A DNA stretch of 64,000 nucleotides, from positions 1-64,000 of the forward strand of contig NZ_JBILQK010000004.1 of NCBI RefSeq assembly GCF_044373315.1, read 5' to 3'. Each line of letters starts with the position of its first letter. Positions within the stretch are counted from its first letter, which is position 1. The position numbers and the translations under genes were made by a program. The DNA is from JACDQM01 sp044373315. GTDB taxonomy: Bacteria; Pseudomonadota; Gammaproteobacteria; Burkholderiales; Burkholderiaceae_C. Under the pieces are notes generated by a model. That model was not told the origin of the DNA and did not search any database. It worked only from the letters and a program-made list of their open reading frames with translations. Positions 34,102 to 43,956 of the stretch are shown one piece after another.

Positions 34102-34770
34102 TCAGGGTTTCTTGCGTTTCAGGAAAACAAAGATGACGCTGCGGCCGTTGACGGTGGCGCTGGAGGTCTGGCTGCCTCCGAAAGCCGCGTACCAGGTCTC
34201 CTGCTGCATGGCGCGGAACAGCGCATCCCAGCGGTCACGGCTTTCCGGCCCGTTGCCGAACACCTGCAGCTGGCACAGCGTCTGACGGCATTCGACCGTC
34301 ATGATCTCGAACTCCGGCGCCGGCGCCTTGCGCTGCAGGTACTGGCGCAGCTGAGTCTCAAGCTCATGCGCCCAGCTGTGGTCGCGGGCCTCGGCGCCCA
34401 GTTGCTGGTGGAGCTCGGTCATGGACTTCAGAACGGAGTCCACCGAAGGCGCATCGCGAAGCAGATCGGCGTGTTCCTGGCTGACGCCATCAGCCGGACG
34501 CGCCAGCACCGCCGCGGCGGCCACCGCAGGCTTGGGCCTGGGCTCGGCCCCGCTGGCCGCCCGTGGCGCAGCTGACGGGGGAGGCATCGCCGTACCGGGC
34601 ACCCAGGGCGCCGATGCGGCTGTGGCACCACCCGCCTGCACCGGCAGGGCGGCTGGCGCCGCGATCAGGTTGACACCGCCACCCTCCTGCGCGGCTGGCC
34701 TCAGGTAGACAGTCAGCAGCGCGCCAAGCAGAGCGCCACAAGCCAGGCCGGCCAGAAACTTCCACATCAA
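34102..34770 (-). CDS. Hypothetical membrane-anchored protein
   Basis: This 222-residue protein has one N-terminal helix (MMWKFLAGLACGALLGALLTV) acting as signal or anchor. An Ala/Pro-rich linker (about 25-95) follows, then a folded C-terminal part (about 110-215) with FEIMTVECRQTLCQLQVFG and WYAAFGGSQTSSATVNGRSV. Two Cys in ECRQTLC could form a disulfide in the periplasm. I do not recognise the family, although the C-terminal part resembles short periplasmic modules fused to linkers in myxobacteria and Burkholderiales. Confidence 0.7.
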   Translation of the reverse strand: MMWKFLAGLACGALLGALLTVYLRPAAQEGGGVNLIAAPAALPVQAGGATAASAPWVPGTAMPPPSAAPRAASGAEPRPKPAVAAAAVLARPADGVSQEHADLLRDAPSVDSVLKSMTELHQQLGAEARDHSWAHELETQLRQYLQRKAPAPEFEIMTVECRQTLCQLQVFGNGPESRDRWDALFRAMQQETWYAAFGGSQTSSATVNGRSVIFVFLKRKKP

Positions 34771-34987
34771 TCTTGCTCAGCGTTGCGAACGAACGAAGGA
34801 ATACGAAGCGACTTCCCACATTCGGGCAAAGGGCGGCAGTGCGCCAAGACTGGTGGTTCTCGAAGTCATCATTCAGCTGCCATCTAGAAAGGGAAGTCGT
34901 CCATCGAGAAGATACCCGAGTCGGGGTGGGTTCGGGCAAGCGCTGCGTTCACCAGGCCCACCCGCTCGACAGCACCGCACTTACGGC

Positions 34988-35023
34988 GTCAGGTCTTGCA
35001 ATTGGCGCTTGATACGGTGGGAA
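34988..35023. repeat. 36-bp imperfect direct repeat, copy 1
   Basis: The block starts GTCAGGTCTTGCAATTGG and ends TACGGTGGGAA. It matches 36003-36038 at 32 of 36 positions in the same orientation. The two copies lie 1,015 bp apart and bracket the toxin-antitoxin pair. This may mark a cassette-like insertion or an old duplication. Integron attC core sites were looked for and not found. Confidence 0.6.
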
Positions 35024-35074
35024 CGCTTCGTAGACAGCTGAGCCCGCAGCGCCTTGACCGGGCCACTCAACAGA

Positions 35075-35087
35075 AACCATAATGGTT
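35075..35087. promoter_or_regulatory. 13-bp palindromic operator candidate for the TA pair
   Basis: AACCAT-A-ATGGTT is a perfect palindrome 29 bp before the antitoxin ATG, in the promoter zone. Ribbon-helix-helix antitoxins of this kind bind short palindromes to repress their own operon, with the toxin as co-repressor. Confidence 0.5.
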
Positions 35088-35116
35088 CCAAATTGGATGG
35101 ACGAATGGAGAGCAAC

Positions 35117-35362
35117 ATGCCCACGACCCTGACATTGAAGAATATCCCCGACGCCTTGTACGACCGGTTGAAGCTTGCTGCAGAAATGCACCGCCGAAGC
35201 TTGAACAGCGAGGCTATCGTGTGCCTTGAGTCGGTATTGCTACCAACCAAGATGATGCCGAGCGAGCGCATTGCTCGGGCTCGCGAGTTGCGGGCAGCCC
35301 TGCCGGCCGGGAAATTTCGCGCACGTGACATTGATGCGGCAAAGCGCGAGGACAGGCCATGA
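35117..35362 (+). CDS. FitA-like ribbon-helix-helix antitoxin
   Basis: This protein of about 81 residues has an Arc/FitA-type RHH DNA-binding N-terminus (MPTTLTLKNIPDALYDRLKL, then HRRSLNSEAIVCLE) and a flexible, basic C-terminus that should wrap the toxin. ATG 35117 has GGAG 6 nt upstream; an ATG at 35105 also exists. Its stop overlaps the toxin start by 4 nt (35359-35362), the usual coupling that keeps antitoxin in excess. Confidence 0.88.
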   Translation: MPTTLTLKNIPDALYDRLKLAAEMHRRSLNSEAIVCLESVLLPTKMMPSERIARARELRAALPAGKFRARDIDAAKREDRP

Positions 35363-35754
35363 TCGTGGTTGACTCGAACGTGCTCGCGTACTTGTATTTG
35401 CCCGGCGAATACACAGCTGCAGCTGAAGCATTGCTTGAGCAAGACCCCGATTGGGCATCGCCTATCCTCTGGCGCAGCGAGTTCCGCAACATCTTGGCCG
35501 GGTACATGCGACGCAAGGCGATCTCCTTTGAGCAAGCAATCATCCTGCAGCGAGAGGCAGAAAGCTTGCTTGAAGGTGCGGAGTTCGAAGTCGAGTACTC
35601 GGCTGTATTCGAACTGGTGCGGGATAGCGATTGCTCCGCATACGACTGCGAGTTCATTGCGCTTGCGATGAAGCTCGATACCAAGCTGGTCACCATGGAC
35701 AAGAAGCTGCTCCGAGCGTTTCCAAAGCGAGCCATCGCTCTTTCTGAGGGATGA
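35359..35754 (+). CDS. VapC/FitB-type PIN-domain toxin
   Basis: This 131-residue PIN-domain ribonuclease has the acidic quartet in place: D5 (MIVVDSN), E41 (WRSEFRN), D96 (SAYDCEF) and D114 (VTMDKK). These bind Mg2+/Mn2+ for RNA cleavage. Length and order with the upstream RHH gene fit a type II VapBC/FitAB module. Codon use and GC are lower than the neighbouring genes, consistent with horizontal transfer. Confidence 0.93.
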   Translation: MIVVDSNVLAYLYLPGEYTAAAEALLEQDPDWASPILWRSEFRNILAGYMRRKAISFEQAIILQREAESLLEGAEFEVEYSAVFELVRDSDCSAYDCEFIALAMKLDTKLVTMDKKLLRAFPKRAIALSEG

Positions 35755-36070
35755 CGCTAGACGTACGCGTCCGCTTGAACGCAAACGCAAGGCGGCGCGG
35801 CAGCAGGTGAACCCGATAACACTTCCGTTGAACACCCAGCACTCTTAGCCAACAACGACGAACGAACAGGGGCTTGCTGAACGGTTCGCATCTGGGGCGA
35901 CGGCTCGGTCCACAGCAAGTCCGTTTGTAGATGTTCCGTCTGTTCCTCGTCGCGTTGCCGCTGTTCAGAACACAGGCCTAGAAATGGAAAGAACTCCGAA
36001 GGGTCAGGGCTTGCTATTGGAGCTTGAAACGGTGGGAAGTCCCTGTAGCCTGGTCGGGCGGCTGCACCAT
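35755..36070. other. 316-bp gap after the toxin gene
   Basis: No gene is supported. It contains copy 2 of the 36-bp repeat (36003-36038) near its right end. The remainder is mixed sequence with no recognisable remnant. Confidence 0.45.
36003..36038. repeat. 36-bp imperfect direct repeat, copy 2
   Basis: The block starts GTCAGGGCTTGCTATTGG and ends AACGGTGGGAA. It differs from copy 1 (34988-35023) at four positions and lies just outside the 3' end of the membrane-protein gene at 36071. Confidence 0.6.
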
Positions 36071-36508
36071 TTACGTTGCTCCGCAGTACATCAAGCTACT
36101 GCATACCAAGGCTTGGTTGATGGCAATGCCGCCAAGAACCATCGCTGACGAAACCAACCCGACAAGAAGCGGGCGAGAGAAGCCAGGCGAAAGGTACCTC
36201 GCAGCCACCGCACCAATGACAGCGCCGGGAAGCGAAAAGAAGTAGCCCAGCCAAGCCATTGATTCCGGATGCGCGCGGGACATGTTCCAGTAGTTGAATG
36301 CAGCGAGGTAGATTGTCAGTGCTACCGAAACGCCAGCAACCACCTCAGCACGAGGCCGACACACTGCAAGGCACGCAAGTACGACAAGTTGCGATCCCCA
36401 GAATGTCAGGAAGTTCGGCATGAAGAAATCACCCTTGGGCGCGATTGCTGCGGCAACGCCAGCTCCAAACGCCAAGAATAGAGCCGCAGCGGAAGGCACA
36501 AACTTCAC
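36071..36508 (-). CDS. Hypothetical integral membrane protein
   Basis: This 145-residue protein has four predicted membrane helices (about 5-25, 36-55, 58-75 and 85-135 in two segments). It carries no recognised motif; a SMAWLGYFFSLPGAVIGAVA loop-helix is the most distinctive part. It sits alone in the island between the second 36-bp repeat and the IS remnant. Its GC is lower than that of the flanking metabolic genes. I do not recognise the family. Confidence 0.65.
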   Translation of the reverse strand: MKFVPSAAALFLAFGAGVAAAIAPKGDFFMPNFLTFWGSQLVVLACLAVCRPRAEVVAGVSVALTIYLAAFNYWNMSRAHPESMAWLGYFFSLPGAVIGAVAARYLSPGFSRPLLVGLVSSAMVLGGIAINQALVCSSLMYCGAT

Positions 36509-36702
36509 TGTGACGCCTCAACGAAGCTGTCCTGAAATCCCTCGAGCAGCCGCAGGCGTGGTCCATGCGGCTGACGTGAGGTGATTTGGGCGGGTTGATT
36601 CCATAGCAGGCATTGTGCGCGTCTTCGTGTGACCTTGAGCCCGGCCGAACCCGCATTCGAGGGCTCCGTGAGCGCCTGGCCCGCGTCCCAGCGCCGCCCT
36701 CA

Positions 36703-36819
36703 TCACCGTCTCCACCCGCTTCTGGCCAGCTTCTCGATGTTGTGCACCAGGCAGAACAGCTGCCACTTTGTGTTCACTTGGTCCTTGCCGCGCAGCGTGA
36801 ACAAAAAATGCAATGATCG
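36703..36819 (-). pseudogene. IS1182-family transposase C-terminal remnant
   Basis: In one minus-strand frame about 39 codons end in TGA at 36705-36703. They read SLHFLFTLRGKDQVNTKWQL, then FCLVHNIEKLARSGWRR. This is the conserved tail of IS1182/IS5-type transposases, where an RGxDxVxxxWxLxCxVHN block precedes the stop. The rest of the transposase is gone. The remnant joins directly to the 5' part of a dehydrogenase gene. Confidence 0.75.
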
Positions 36820-36820
36820 A

Positions 36821-36964
36821 ATCCCGCCGTGCCGCCTCAACGCGACCCGGGTCACGCGCGCATAACGCCACATCACAGGCTTCGGTCGCTAAAGCACGCA
36901 CGATGGCTGCGCCGATGCCCGAGGAGCCGCCCTCAACCACGACACGCAGACCCTTGAGTTGCAA
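36821..36964 (-). pseudogene. Short-chain dehydrogenase 5' fragment, truncated by IS remnant
   Basis: About 48 codons encode the N-terminal Rossmann part of an SDR enzyme: MQLKGLRVVVEGGSSGIGAA with the GxxxGIG NAD(P) motif, then ACDVALCARDPGRVEAA. Homology stops near 36821, where the IS1182-like remnant begins. The frame runs on by chance to 36518. The catalytic Ser-Tyr-Lys is absent, so the gene is dead. Confidence 0.75.
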
Positions 36965-37006
36965 ACGCCCTCTTTGAACCCAGTCAAGCGGCAGTGCCGC
37001 GCCTCA

Positions 37007-38518
37007 TCAATAGCCCAGCCGACCGCGATTTGCCATCGGCTTTGAGCGGCGGATCAGTGGCACGTCGTCCTCGTCATCCACCACCACGTCCCCAAGCGCC
37101 TGCGGCGCCTGCGGCCAATCGCGCTGCGGCCCGCGCAGTTGCTCGAAGGCGCGCGCCATGCGCAGCACGCCCACATCGTCAAAGCGCCGCCCGGCGATCT
37201 GCAGGCCGATGGGCAGGCCGTCCGTCGCGCCCCAGCCGCAGTTGATCGATGCGGCCGGCTGCTCGCTCATGTTGTAGGGCAGCGTGAAGGCGATGTGCTC
37301 CAGCGGCCGTGCCGGGTCGTTGGTGGGGCCGGCCCATTCGGCCGGGAAGCTGGCCACCGGGCTGACCGGCGAGAGCACGTAGTCAAAGGGCTGGCAGGCC
37401 GCCACCGCCGCGTCGCGCAGCGCCGCCATCTGGCTGTAGCCCTGGTAGAGATCGGCCGCGCTCAAGCCCGCGCCGCCAGCCGCCCACTCTCGGATATAGG
37501 GCAGCACCCGCGCCTGGCGCTCAGGCGGCAGAGCCGAGATGTCCAGCCAGGAGCGCAGGCGCCAGAAGCGGTCCAGGCCGTCGATCATCGCGCGGGTCGA
37601 AAACGCCGGCAGCGGCTGCACGCAGGCGCCGGCCTGCTCGAACAGGCGCGCGGCGGCCTGCACCGCAGCAGCAGTCTCGGCCTGCACGGGCAGGCCCCAG
37701 CCGGCATCCATCAGCAGGCCGATGCGCTTGCCGCGCAGCAGCGCCTGCGGCTCGACGTCCAGATCCAGCCAAGGCAGCTCCTGCGCGGGCAGGCTCATCG
37801 CATCGCGCCAGTCGGGGCGGCTCAGCACGGCCATCAGCAGGGCGGCATCGCTGACGGTGCGCGTCATCGGCCCGGCCACGCGGCCGGCAAAGGCCGGCTT
37901 GATTGGAATCCGCCCCAGGCTGGGCTTGAGCGTGAAGATGCCGCACCAGGCTGCCGGCAGGCGCACCGAGCCGCCGATATCGGTGCCCACGTGCAGCGGG
38001 CCGTAGCCGGCCGCCGCAGCAGCGCCGGCCCCGGCGCTGGAGCCGCCCGGGTTCTTTCTCAGGTCCCAGGGGTTGCGCGTCAGCGGGTGGAAGCTGGACA
38101 GGCCCGAGCTGAGCATGCCGTAGTCGGGCATGGTGGTCTTGGCCAGCAGCAGCGCGCCCACTTCGCGCAGGCGCGCGGCCGGCGGCGCATCTTCCAGCGC
38201 CGGCGCCAGCTCGGTGGCGGCCGTGCCCAGCGGCACCGGCGTGCCACGGCTGGCGATGTTTTCCTTCAGCGTGGCCGGCACGCCGTCCAGCGTCAGCCCG
38301 CCCGCGGTCAGCGGCGCGCCCTTCATCCAGCGCGTCTCGCTGGCACGCGCCTGCGCCAGCACCGCATCGGCATCGAAGGCATAGAGCGCACGCAGATGCG
38401 GCTCCCAGCGCTCGACATGGGCCAGCACGCTGTGCGCCACCTCCAGCGGCGAGAAGGCGTGGCTGCGGTAGCCGGCCAGCAGCGCTTGTGCGGATAGTTC
38501 GTGCAGAGCGGCGCTCAT
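37007..38518 (-). CDS. Amidase signature family enzyme
   Basis: This 503-residue amidase has the glycine/serine-rich core NPGGSSAGAGAAAAAGYGPL and TDIGGSVRLPAAW, giving the Ser-cisSer-Lys triad with the Lys in LAKTTMPDYGML. It hydrolyses amide bonds of small acids or peptides. ATG 38518 is preferred because GAGG sits 6 nt upstream; a GTG at 38536 would overlap the previous gene. It follows the binding-protein gene by 7 bp and ends the ABC importer operon, so its substrate is probably what the importer brings in. Confidence 0.92.
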   Translation of the reverse strand: MSAALHELSAQALLAGYRSHAFSPLEVAHSVLAHVERWEPHLRALYAFDADAVLAQARASETRWMKGAPLTAGGLTLDGVPATLKENIASRGTPVPLGTAATELAPALEDAPPAARLREVGALLLAKTTMPDYGMLSSGLSSFHPLTRNPWDLRKNPGGSSAGAGAAAAAGYGPLHVGTDIGGSVRLPAAWCGIFTLKPSLGRIPIKPAFAGRVAGPMTRTVSDAALLMAVLSRPDWRDAMSLPAQELPWLDLDVEPQALLRGKRIGLLMDAGWGLPVQAETAAAVQAAARLFEQAGACVQPLPAFSTRAMIDGLDRFWRLRSWLDISALPPERQARVLPYIREWAAGGAGLSAADLYQGYSQMAALRDAAVAACQPFDYVLSPVSPVASFPAEWAGPTNDPARPLEHIAFTLPYNMSEQPAASINCGWGATDGLPIGLQIAGRRFDDVGVLRMARAFEQLRGPQRDWPQAPQALGDVVVDDEDDVPLIRRSKPMANRGRLGY

Positions 38519-38525
38519 CGGCGCC

Positions 38526-40034
38526 TCACTCGACACTCAAACCCGCCACATCGTTGACGAAGATCGGCATGTCCGTCCACAAGCCCTTGACCTGGCGCTT
38601 GGCGACGGTGATCCATTGCGGCTGGTACAGCCATGCGGCCACCGCATCGCGCGCAATCAGGCGCTGCGCATCGCCCAGCAGGCGGGCACGCTCGCTCTCG
38701 CGCGGCGCGTTGCTGATCTGATCGAACAGCTTATTGAACTCGGCGCTCTCGTAGCCCCAGTAGTAGCCGGGCTTGGTGAAGTTGCCCAGGTCGAAAGGCT
38801 CGACATGCGAGATCAGCGTCAGGTCGTAGGCCTTGCTGCCATAGACGCCCGACAGCCACTGCGCCCACTCGATGTTCTCGATCTTGGCGCGGATGCCCAC
38901 CTGGGCCAGCTGGGCCACGATGGCCTCGCCGCCCTGGCGCGCATAGGGCGGCGGCGGCAGCTTCAGCGTCAGCTCCAGCGGCAGCGCCACGCCAGCTTCC
39001 TTCAGCAGTGCGCGCGCCTTGTCGGGGTTGTAGGGATTGAGGCCGGTGGTGTCCACATAGCCCAGCGCGCCCGGCACATAGTGGCTGCCGATCGGCACGC
39101 CGAAGCCGTCCGCCGCGGCCTCGATGATGGCCTTGCGGTCGATCGCCGCGGCAATGGCGCGGCGCACACGCACATCATTCAGCGGCGCCTTCTTGTTGTT
39201 GATCGCCAGGATGGTCTTGGCGCGCGAACCGGCCACGATGACCTGGAAGCGCTTGTCGGCCTTGAACTGCGCCAGGCTGCGCGCCGCCGCCACGCGCGGG
39301 AAGGCATCCACATCGCCCGCCAGCAGGGCCGCCACCTGGGCCGCCGGTTCGCTGATGAAGCGGAAGCTGACGCGCCGCGTCTTGACGGCCGCCGCGTTGC
39401 GATGGCCGTCCCAGCGTGCGAGCGTGATGCTGGCGCCCTTGGCCCAGTGCTCCAGCCGGTAAGGGCCGCTGCCCACCGGCTGGGTGGCATTGCTGGCGGC
39501 GCTCTTGGGCTCGACGATGATGGCCGTGGCCTGGCCGATCAGGAACAGGAAATCGGGCTCGATGGTCTTCAGCCCGATCACCACCGTATCCGCTTCCGGC
39601 GTGCCGATGAAGGCGATATTGCTGAACAGGCGCTTGTCCTTGTTGGTGCTCTTCTCGCCAGCAGCGCGCTCGAAGGAGAACTTCACCGCGGCCGCGTCCA
39701 GCGGCTCGCCGTTGTGGAATTTGACGCCGCGGCGCAGCTTGAAGGTAAAGGTCTTCAGGTCCGGCGAGACCTCCCAGCGCTCGGCCAGCAGCGGCTGCGG
39801 GCGGCCGTCAGCGCCGATCTTGGTGAGCGTCTCGAAGACGTTGTAGAGCACCACCTCGGCGATGGCCGAAGCCGCGCCGGCGGTCGGGTCCAGGCCCGGC
39901 GGCTCCAGCGTCATGCCGATCACCAGCGTGTCCTTGGCGCGGCCCTGGGCCTGAGCCGGCAGATGGGCGACGCTGAGCAACAGGGCGGTGGCGGTGCCCA
40001 GCAGCAGGGCTCTCTTGGTCAAGGGCGATGACAT
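38526..40034 (-). CDS. ABC importer periplasmic substrate-binding protein (SBP family 5)
   Basis: This 502-residue protein has a signal peptide (LTKRALLLGTATALLLSVAH, cut near AQAQ) and the family-5 peptide/opine/nickel-binding fold. Marks include EPPGLDPTAGAASAIAEVVL, PDLKTFTFKLRRGVKFHNGE and the late GYYWGYESAEFNKLFDQ. It delivers ligand to the DppBC-type permease encoded upstream. The gene follows the second ATPase by about 45 bp. An acyl or amide substrate is suggested by the amidase next door, but peptides are also possible. Confidence 0.92.
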   Translation of the reverse strand: MSSPLTKRALLLGTATALLLSVAHLPAQAQGRAKDTLVIGMTLEPPGLDPTAGAASAIAEVVLYNVFETLTKIGADGRPQPLLAERWEVSPDLKTFTFKLRRGVKFHNGEPLDAAAVKFSFERAAGEKSTNKDKRLFSNIAFIGTPEADTVVIGLKTIEPDFLFLIGQATAIIVEPKSAASNATQPVGSGPYRLEHWAKGASITLARWDGHRNAAAVKTRRVSFRFISEPAAQVAALLAGDVDAFPRVAAARSLAQFKADKRFQVIVAGSRAKTILAINNKKAPLNDVRVRRAIAAAIDRKAIIEAAADGFGVPIGSHYVPGALGYVDTTGLNPYNPDKARALLKEAGVALPLELTLKLPPPPYARQGGEAIVAQLAQVGIRAKIENIEWAQWLSGVYGSKAYDLTLISHVEPFDLGNFTKPGYYWGYESAEFNKLFDQISNAPRESERARLLGDAQRLIARDAVAAWLYQPQWITVAKRQVKGLWTDMPIFVNDVAGLSVE

Positions 40035-40078
40035 GCGGGGGTCCTCCGGGTTGGCGCGGGCGCGCCAGGCTGTTGCGA

Positions 40079-41082
<1,004 letters not shown>

Positions 41083-41086
<4 letters not shown>

Positions 41087-42072
41087 CGCTGCAACTCCGC
41101 ACGGCCGAGGGACTGCTCCAGATGCAGACAGCGCACCGCATGCGTGTCATCCAGCGCGTGCAGTGGCGGCATCCCGAGGCCGCAGCCCAGCGTGGCCAGC
41201 GCGCAGCGTGGCGCGAAGGGGCAGCCGGCCGGCATGGCGGAAAGCGCCGGCACGCTGCCGGGAATCGTCGGCAGATGGCGGCGCGGCCCGCCCAGGCGCG
41301 GACGCGCGGCGAACAGGCCCTGCGTGTAGGGATGGCCCATGCGCGCGAACACAGCCGCGGTCGGCCCGCTCTCGACCGCAATGCCGGCGTACATGACGAT
41401 CAGGCGCCGCACGTTCTCGGCGATCACGCCCAGGTCGTGCGAGATCAGGATCAGGCCCATGCCGCGCTCAGCCACCAGATCGGCCAGCAAGTCCAGGATC
41501 TGGCCCTGCACGCTGACGTCCAGCGCGGTGGTGGGCTCGTCGGCAATCAGCAGTTCGGGGCCGCAGGCCAGCGCCATCGCGATCAGCACGCGTTGGCGCT
41601 GGCCGCCGGACAGCTCATGCGGATAGGCCTGCGCGCAGCGCCTCACATCGGGCAGGCCGACGCGCTCCAGCAGGCGCAGCACCTCGGCCTCGGCAGCCGC
41701 ACGGCTCAGGCCCAGATGCAGGCGCAGCGGCTCTGCCACCTGGCGGCCCACCGGATGCAGCGGATTCAACGCCGTCATCGGCTCCTGGAAGATCATCGCC
41801 ATGCGGCGGCCGCGCCAGGCGCAGCGTTCATGCTCGGGCATGGCCAACACATCCTGACCGGCAAAGCGAAGCTGGCCGCTGGCGCTGGCGCCTTCCGGCA
41901 GCAGGCCCATCAGCGCCAGCGCGGTGAGCGACTTGCCGCAGCCCGACTCGCCCACCAGGCCCAGCGTCTCGCCGCGTGCCAGCGTGAAGGACAGGCCGCG
42001 CACGGCATCCAGCGGGCCAGCATCGGCCGACACCTGCACGCGCAGATCGCGCACATCGAGCAGCGCACTCAT
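41083..42072 (-). CDS. ABC importer ATP-binding protein (DppD-type)
   Basis: This 329-residue ATPase partners the DppF-type protein. It has Walker A GESGCGKS, signature ELSGGQRQRVLIAMAL, Walker B LLIADEP and the C-terminal PAGCPFAPRCALATLGCG, a Cys-containing oligopeptide-transporter extension. The ATG overlaps the DppC-type stop by 4 nt (42069-42072). Confidence 0.94.
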
Positions 42073-42896
42073 CGCCGCGCCCTCGCCAGCCGGGGGTCGA
42101 ACAGATCGCGCAGGCCGTCGCCCAGCAGGTTCAGGCCCAGCACCGCCAGCACGATGGCCAGGCCCGGATAGACCGCCAGCATCGGCGCCTGGAAGATCAG
42201 GCTCTGCGCCTCAGCCAGCATGCGGCCCCAGCTGGGCTGCGGCGGCTGCGTGCCCAGGCCCAGATAGGACAGCGCCGCCTCGGCCAGGATGGCGAGCGCG
42301 AACTGGATGGTGGCCTGCACGATCAGCACCGCGGCGATATTCGGCAGCACATGCTCGACGCTGATACGCCAGGCTCCCTTGCCGCAGGCGCGCGCGGCCA
42401 GCACATAGTCGCGCGCCCATTGCTGGCGGGCGCTGGCACGGGTGATGCGGGCGAAGGTGGGGATGTTGTGCAGGCCGATGGCAATGATGGCGTTGACCAT
42501 GCCTGGCCCCCAGACCGCCGTCAGCATGATGGCCAGCAGGATGGCCGGGAAGGCAAAGCCGAAGTCGGTGAGGCGCATCAGCGCTTCTTCGACCCAGCCG
42601 CGCCGCGCTGCCGCCCACAGGCCCAGCAGCGTTCCCACCGTCAGGCCGATGCCCACCGCGATCAGGCCCACCAGGAGTGAGCTGCGCGCGCCGGCCAGCA
42701 GCAGGCTGGCGATGTCGCGCCCCAGCACATCGGTGCCCAGCCAATGCGCCGCGCTGGGGCCTTGCAGCTTGGCGGCCATATTGATCTCGTCAGTGGGCCA
42801 GGGCGTCCACAGCAGCGACAAGGCGGCCGCAACCAGCAGCGCGAGGCTCAGCAGCGCGCCGGCCACGAAGCTGGGATGACGCAGCGCCCTTCTCAC
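42069..42896 (-). CDS. ABC importer permease (DppC-type)
   Basis: This 275-residue permease has about six membrane helices and the DppC-type EAA loop ARACGKGAWRISVEHVLPNI. The N-terminal ALRHPSFVAGALLSLALLV is typical of the family. The start is a GTG at 42896 overlapping the DppB stop (GTGA). The frame itself is open far upstream, but the part before 42896 is out-of-frame DppB sequence. Length is normal from the GTG. Confidence 0.92.
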   Translation of the reverse strand: MRRALRHPSFVAGALLSLALLVAAALSLLWTPWPTDEINMAAKLQGPSAAHWLGTDVLGRDIASLLLAGARSSLLVGLIAVGIGLTVGTLLGLWAAARRGWVEEALMRLTDFGFAFPAILLAIMLTAVWGPGMVNAIIAIGLHNIPTFARITRASARQQWARDYVLAARACGKGAWRISVEHVLPNIAAVLIVQATIQFALAILAEAALSYLGLGTQPPQPSWGRMLAEAQSLIFQAPMLAVYPGLAIVLAVLGLNLLGDGLRDLFDPRLARARR

Positions 42897-43855
42897 AGCG
42901 CCGCCGTCTTGATGCGCGGGTCGATCAGCGCATACAGCACATCGACCACGAAGTTGACGATCACCACCAGCGCCGCCAGCAGCATCACGCAGTTGCGCAC
43001 CACCACCAGATCGCGGTTGGCAATCGCCTGGAAGATCAGGCGACCCAGCCCCGGCAGCGTGAACACGTTCTCCACCACGATGGTGCCGGCCAGCAGGTTG
43101 GCGAACTGCAGGCCCATCACCGTCAGCACCGGAATCATCGCGTTGCGCAGGCCATGGCCCCACAGCGCCTGGCGCGCGCTCAGGCCCTTGGCGCGCGCGG
43201 TGCGCATGAAGTCCTCGCGCAGCACCTCCAGCATGGCCGAGCGCGTGATGCGCGACAGGATGGCCGCCTGCACCACCGCCAGCGCCACGGCGGGCAGCAG
43301 CAGAGCCTGCAGCGCCTGCAGAAAGCCACCGCCCTGCGCCTCGCTCCAGCCCGGAAAGCCGCCTGCCGAGAACCACTGCAGCTTCACCGCGAACAGCAGG
43401 ATCAGCAGAATGGCAAACCAGAAATTCGGAATCGCGATGCCCAGCTGGCTGAACACCATCATGCCGATATCGCCGGCGCGGCGGTGGCGCGCGGCGGCAT
43501 AGACGCCCATGCTCAACGCCAGCACGGTGGTCAGCACCATCGCCAGCAGCGCCAGCGGCACGGTCAGCGCCAGGCGCTCGGCGATCAGCTCGGCCACCGG
43601 CGAGCCATAGGCATAGGAATCCCCCAGCTCGAAGCGCAGCAGGCCCCACAGCCACTGCAGATAGCGGGTCCAGGCGCTCTGGTTCAGGCCCAGCTTGTCA
43701 GCCAGCGCGGCCACCGCCTCGGGCGCGGCATCGGGACCCAGCAGCAACTCGGCCGCATTGCCGGGCAGGATCTCCAGCACCAGAAACACCAGGGCAGAGG
43801 TGGCCAGCAGCGTCAGCAGCAGGGTGAGCGCGCGCCTGAGCAGAAAGGCGCTCAT
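42893..43855 (-). CDS. ABC importer permease (DppB-type)
   Basis: This 320-residue permease is the first gene of the importer operon. It has an N-terminal membrane helix (MSAFLLRRALTLLLTLLATS), the DppB marker GNAAELLLGPDA, and the EAA loop GLSARQALWGHGLRNAMIPV. ATG 43855 starts the homologous part; the longer frame to 44092 is unused. It lies about 100 bp after the NTF2-like gene. Confidence 0.93.
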   Translation of the reverse strand: MSAFLLRRALTLLLTLLATSALVFLVLEILPGNAAELLLGPDAAPEAVAALADKLGLNQSAWTRYLQWLWGLLRFELGDSYAYGSPVAELIAERLALTVPLALLAMVLTTVLALSMGVYAAARHRRAGDIGMMVFSQLGIAIPNFWFAILLILLFAVKLQWFSAGGFPGWSEAQGGGFLQALQALLLPAVALAVVQAAILSRITRSAMLEVLREDFMRTARAKGLSARQALWGHGLRNAMIPVLTVMGLQFANLLAGTIVVENVFTLPGLGRLIFQAIANRDLVVVRNCVMLLAALVVIVNFVVDVLYALIDPRIKTAAL

Positions 43856-43956
43856 GCCTTGCGTCCCCGCGCCGCTGTGTCGATTCGCCTGTCCATGCTC
43901 GCCCTGCAGTGCCCGGCGCGATTCTCTGCGCTTTTCAGGAAGGGCTCGTCGGCGCG

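Larger units (their letters stand above)
34771..35116. other. 346-bp gap before the toxin-antitoxin pair
   Basis: No gene is supported. The gap holds copy 1 of a 36-bp repeat (34988-35023) and the 13-bp palindrome that probably controls vapBC. The left part has lower GC than the surrounding genes and no recognisable remnant. Confidence 0.5.

Noticed and set aside
34988..36038. Integron cassette array around vapBC
   Set aside because: The flanking repeats lack GTTRRRY/RYYYAAC core sites and foldable arms, and no integrase is present.
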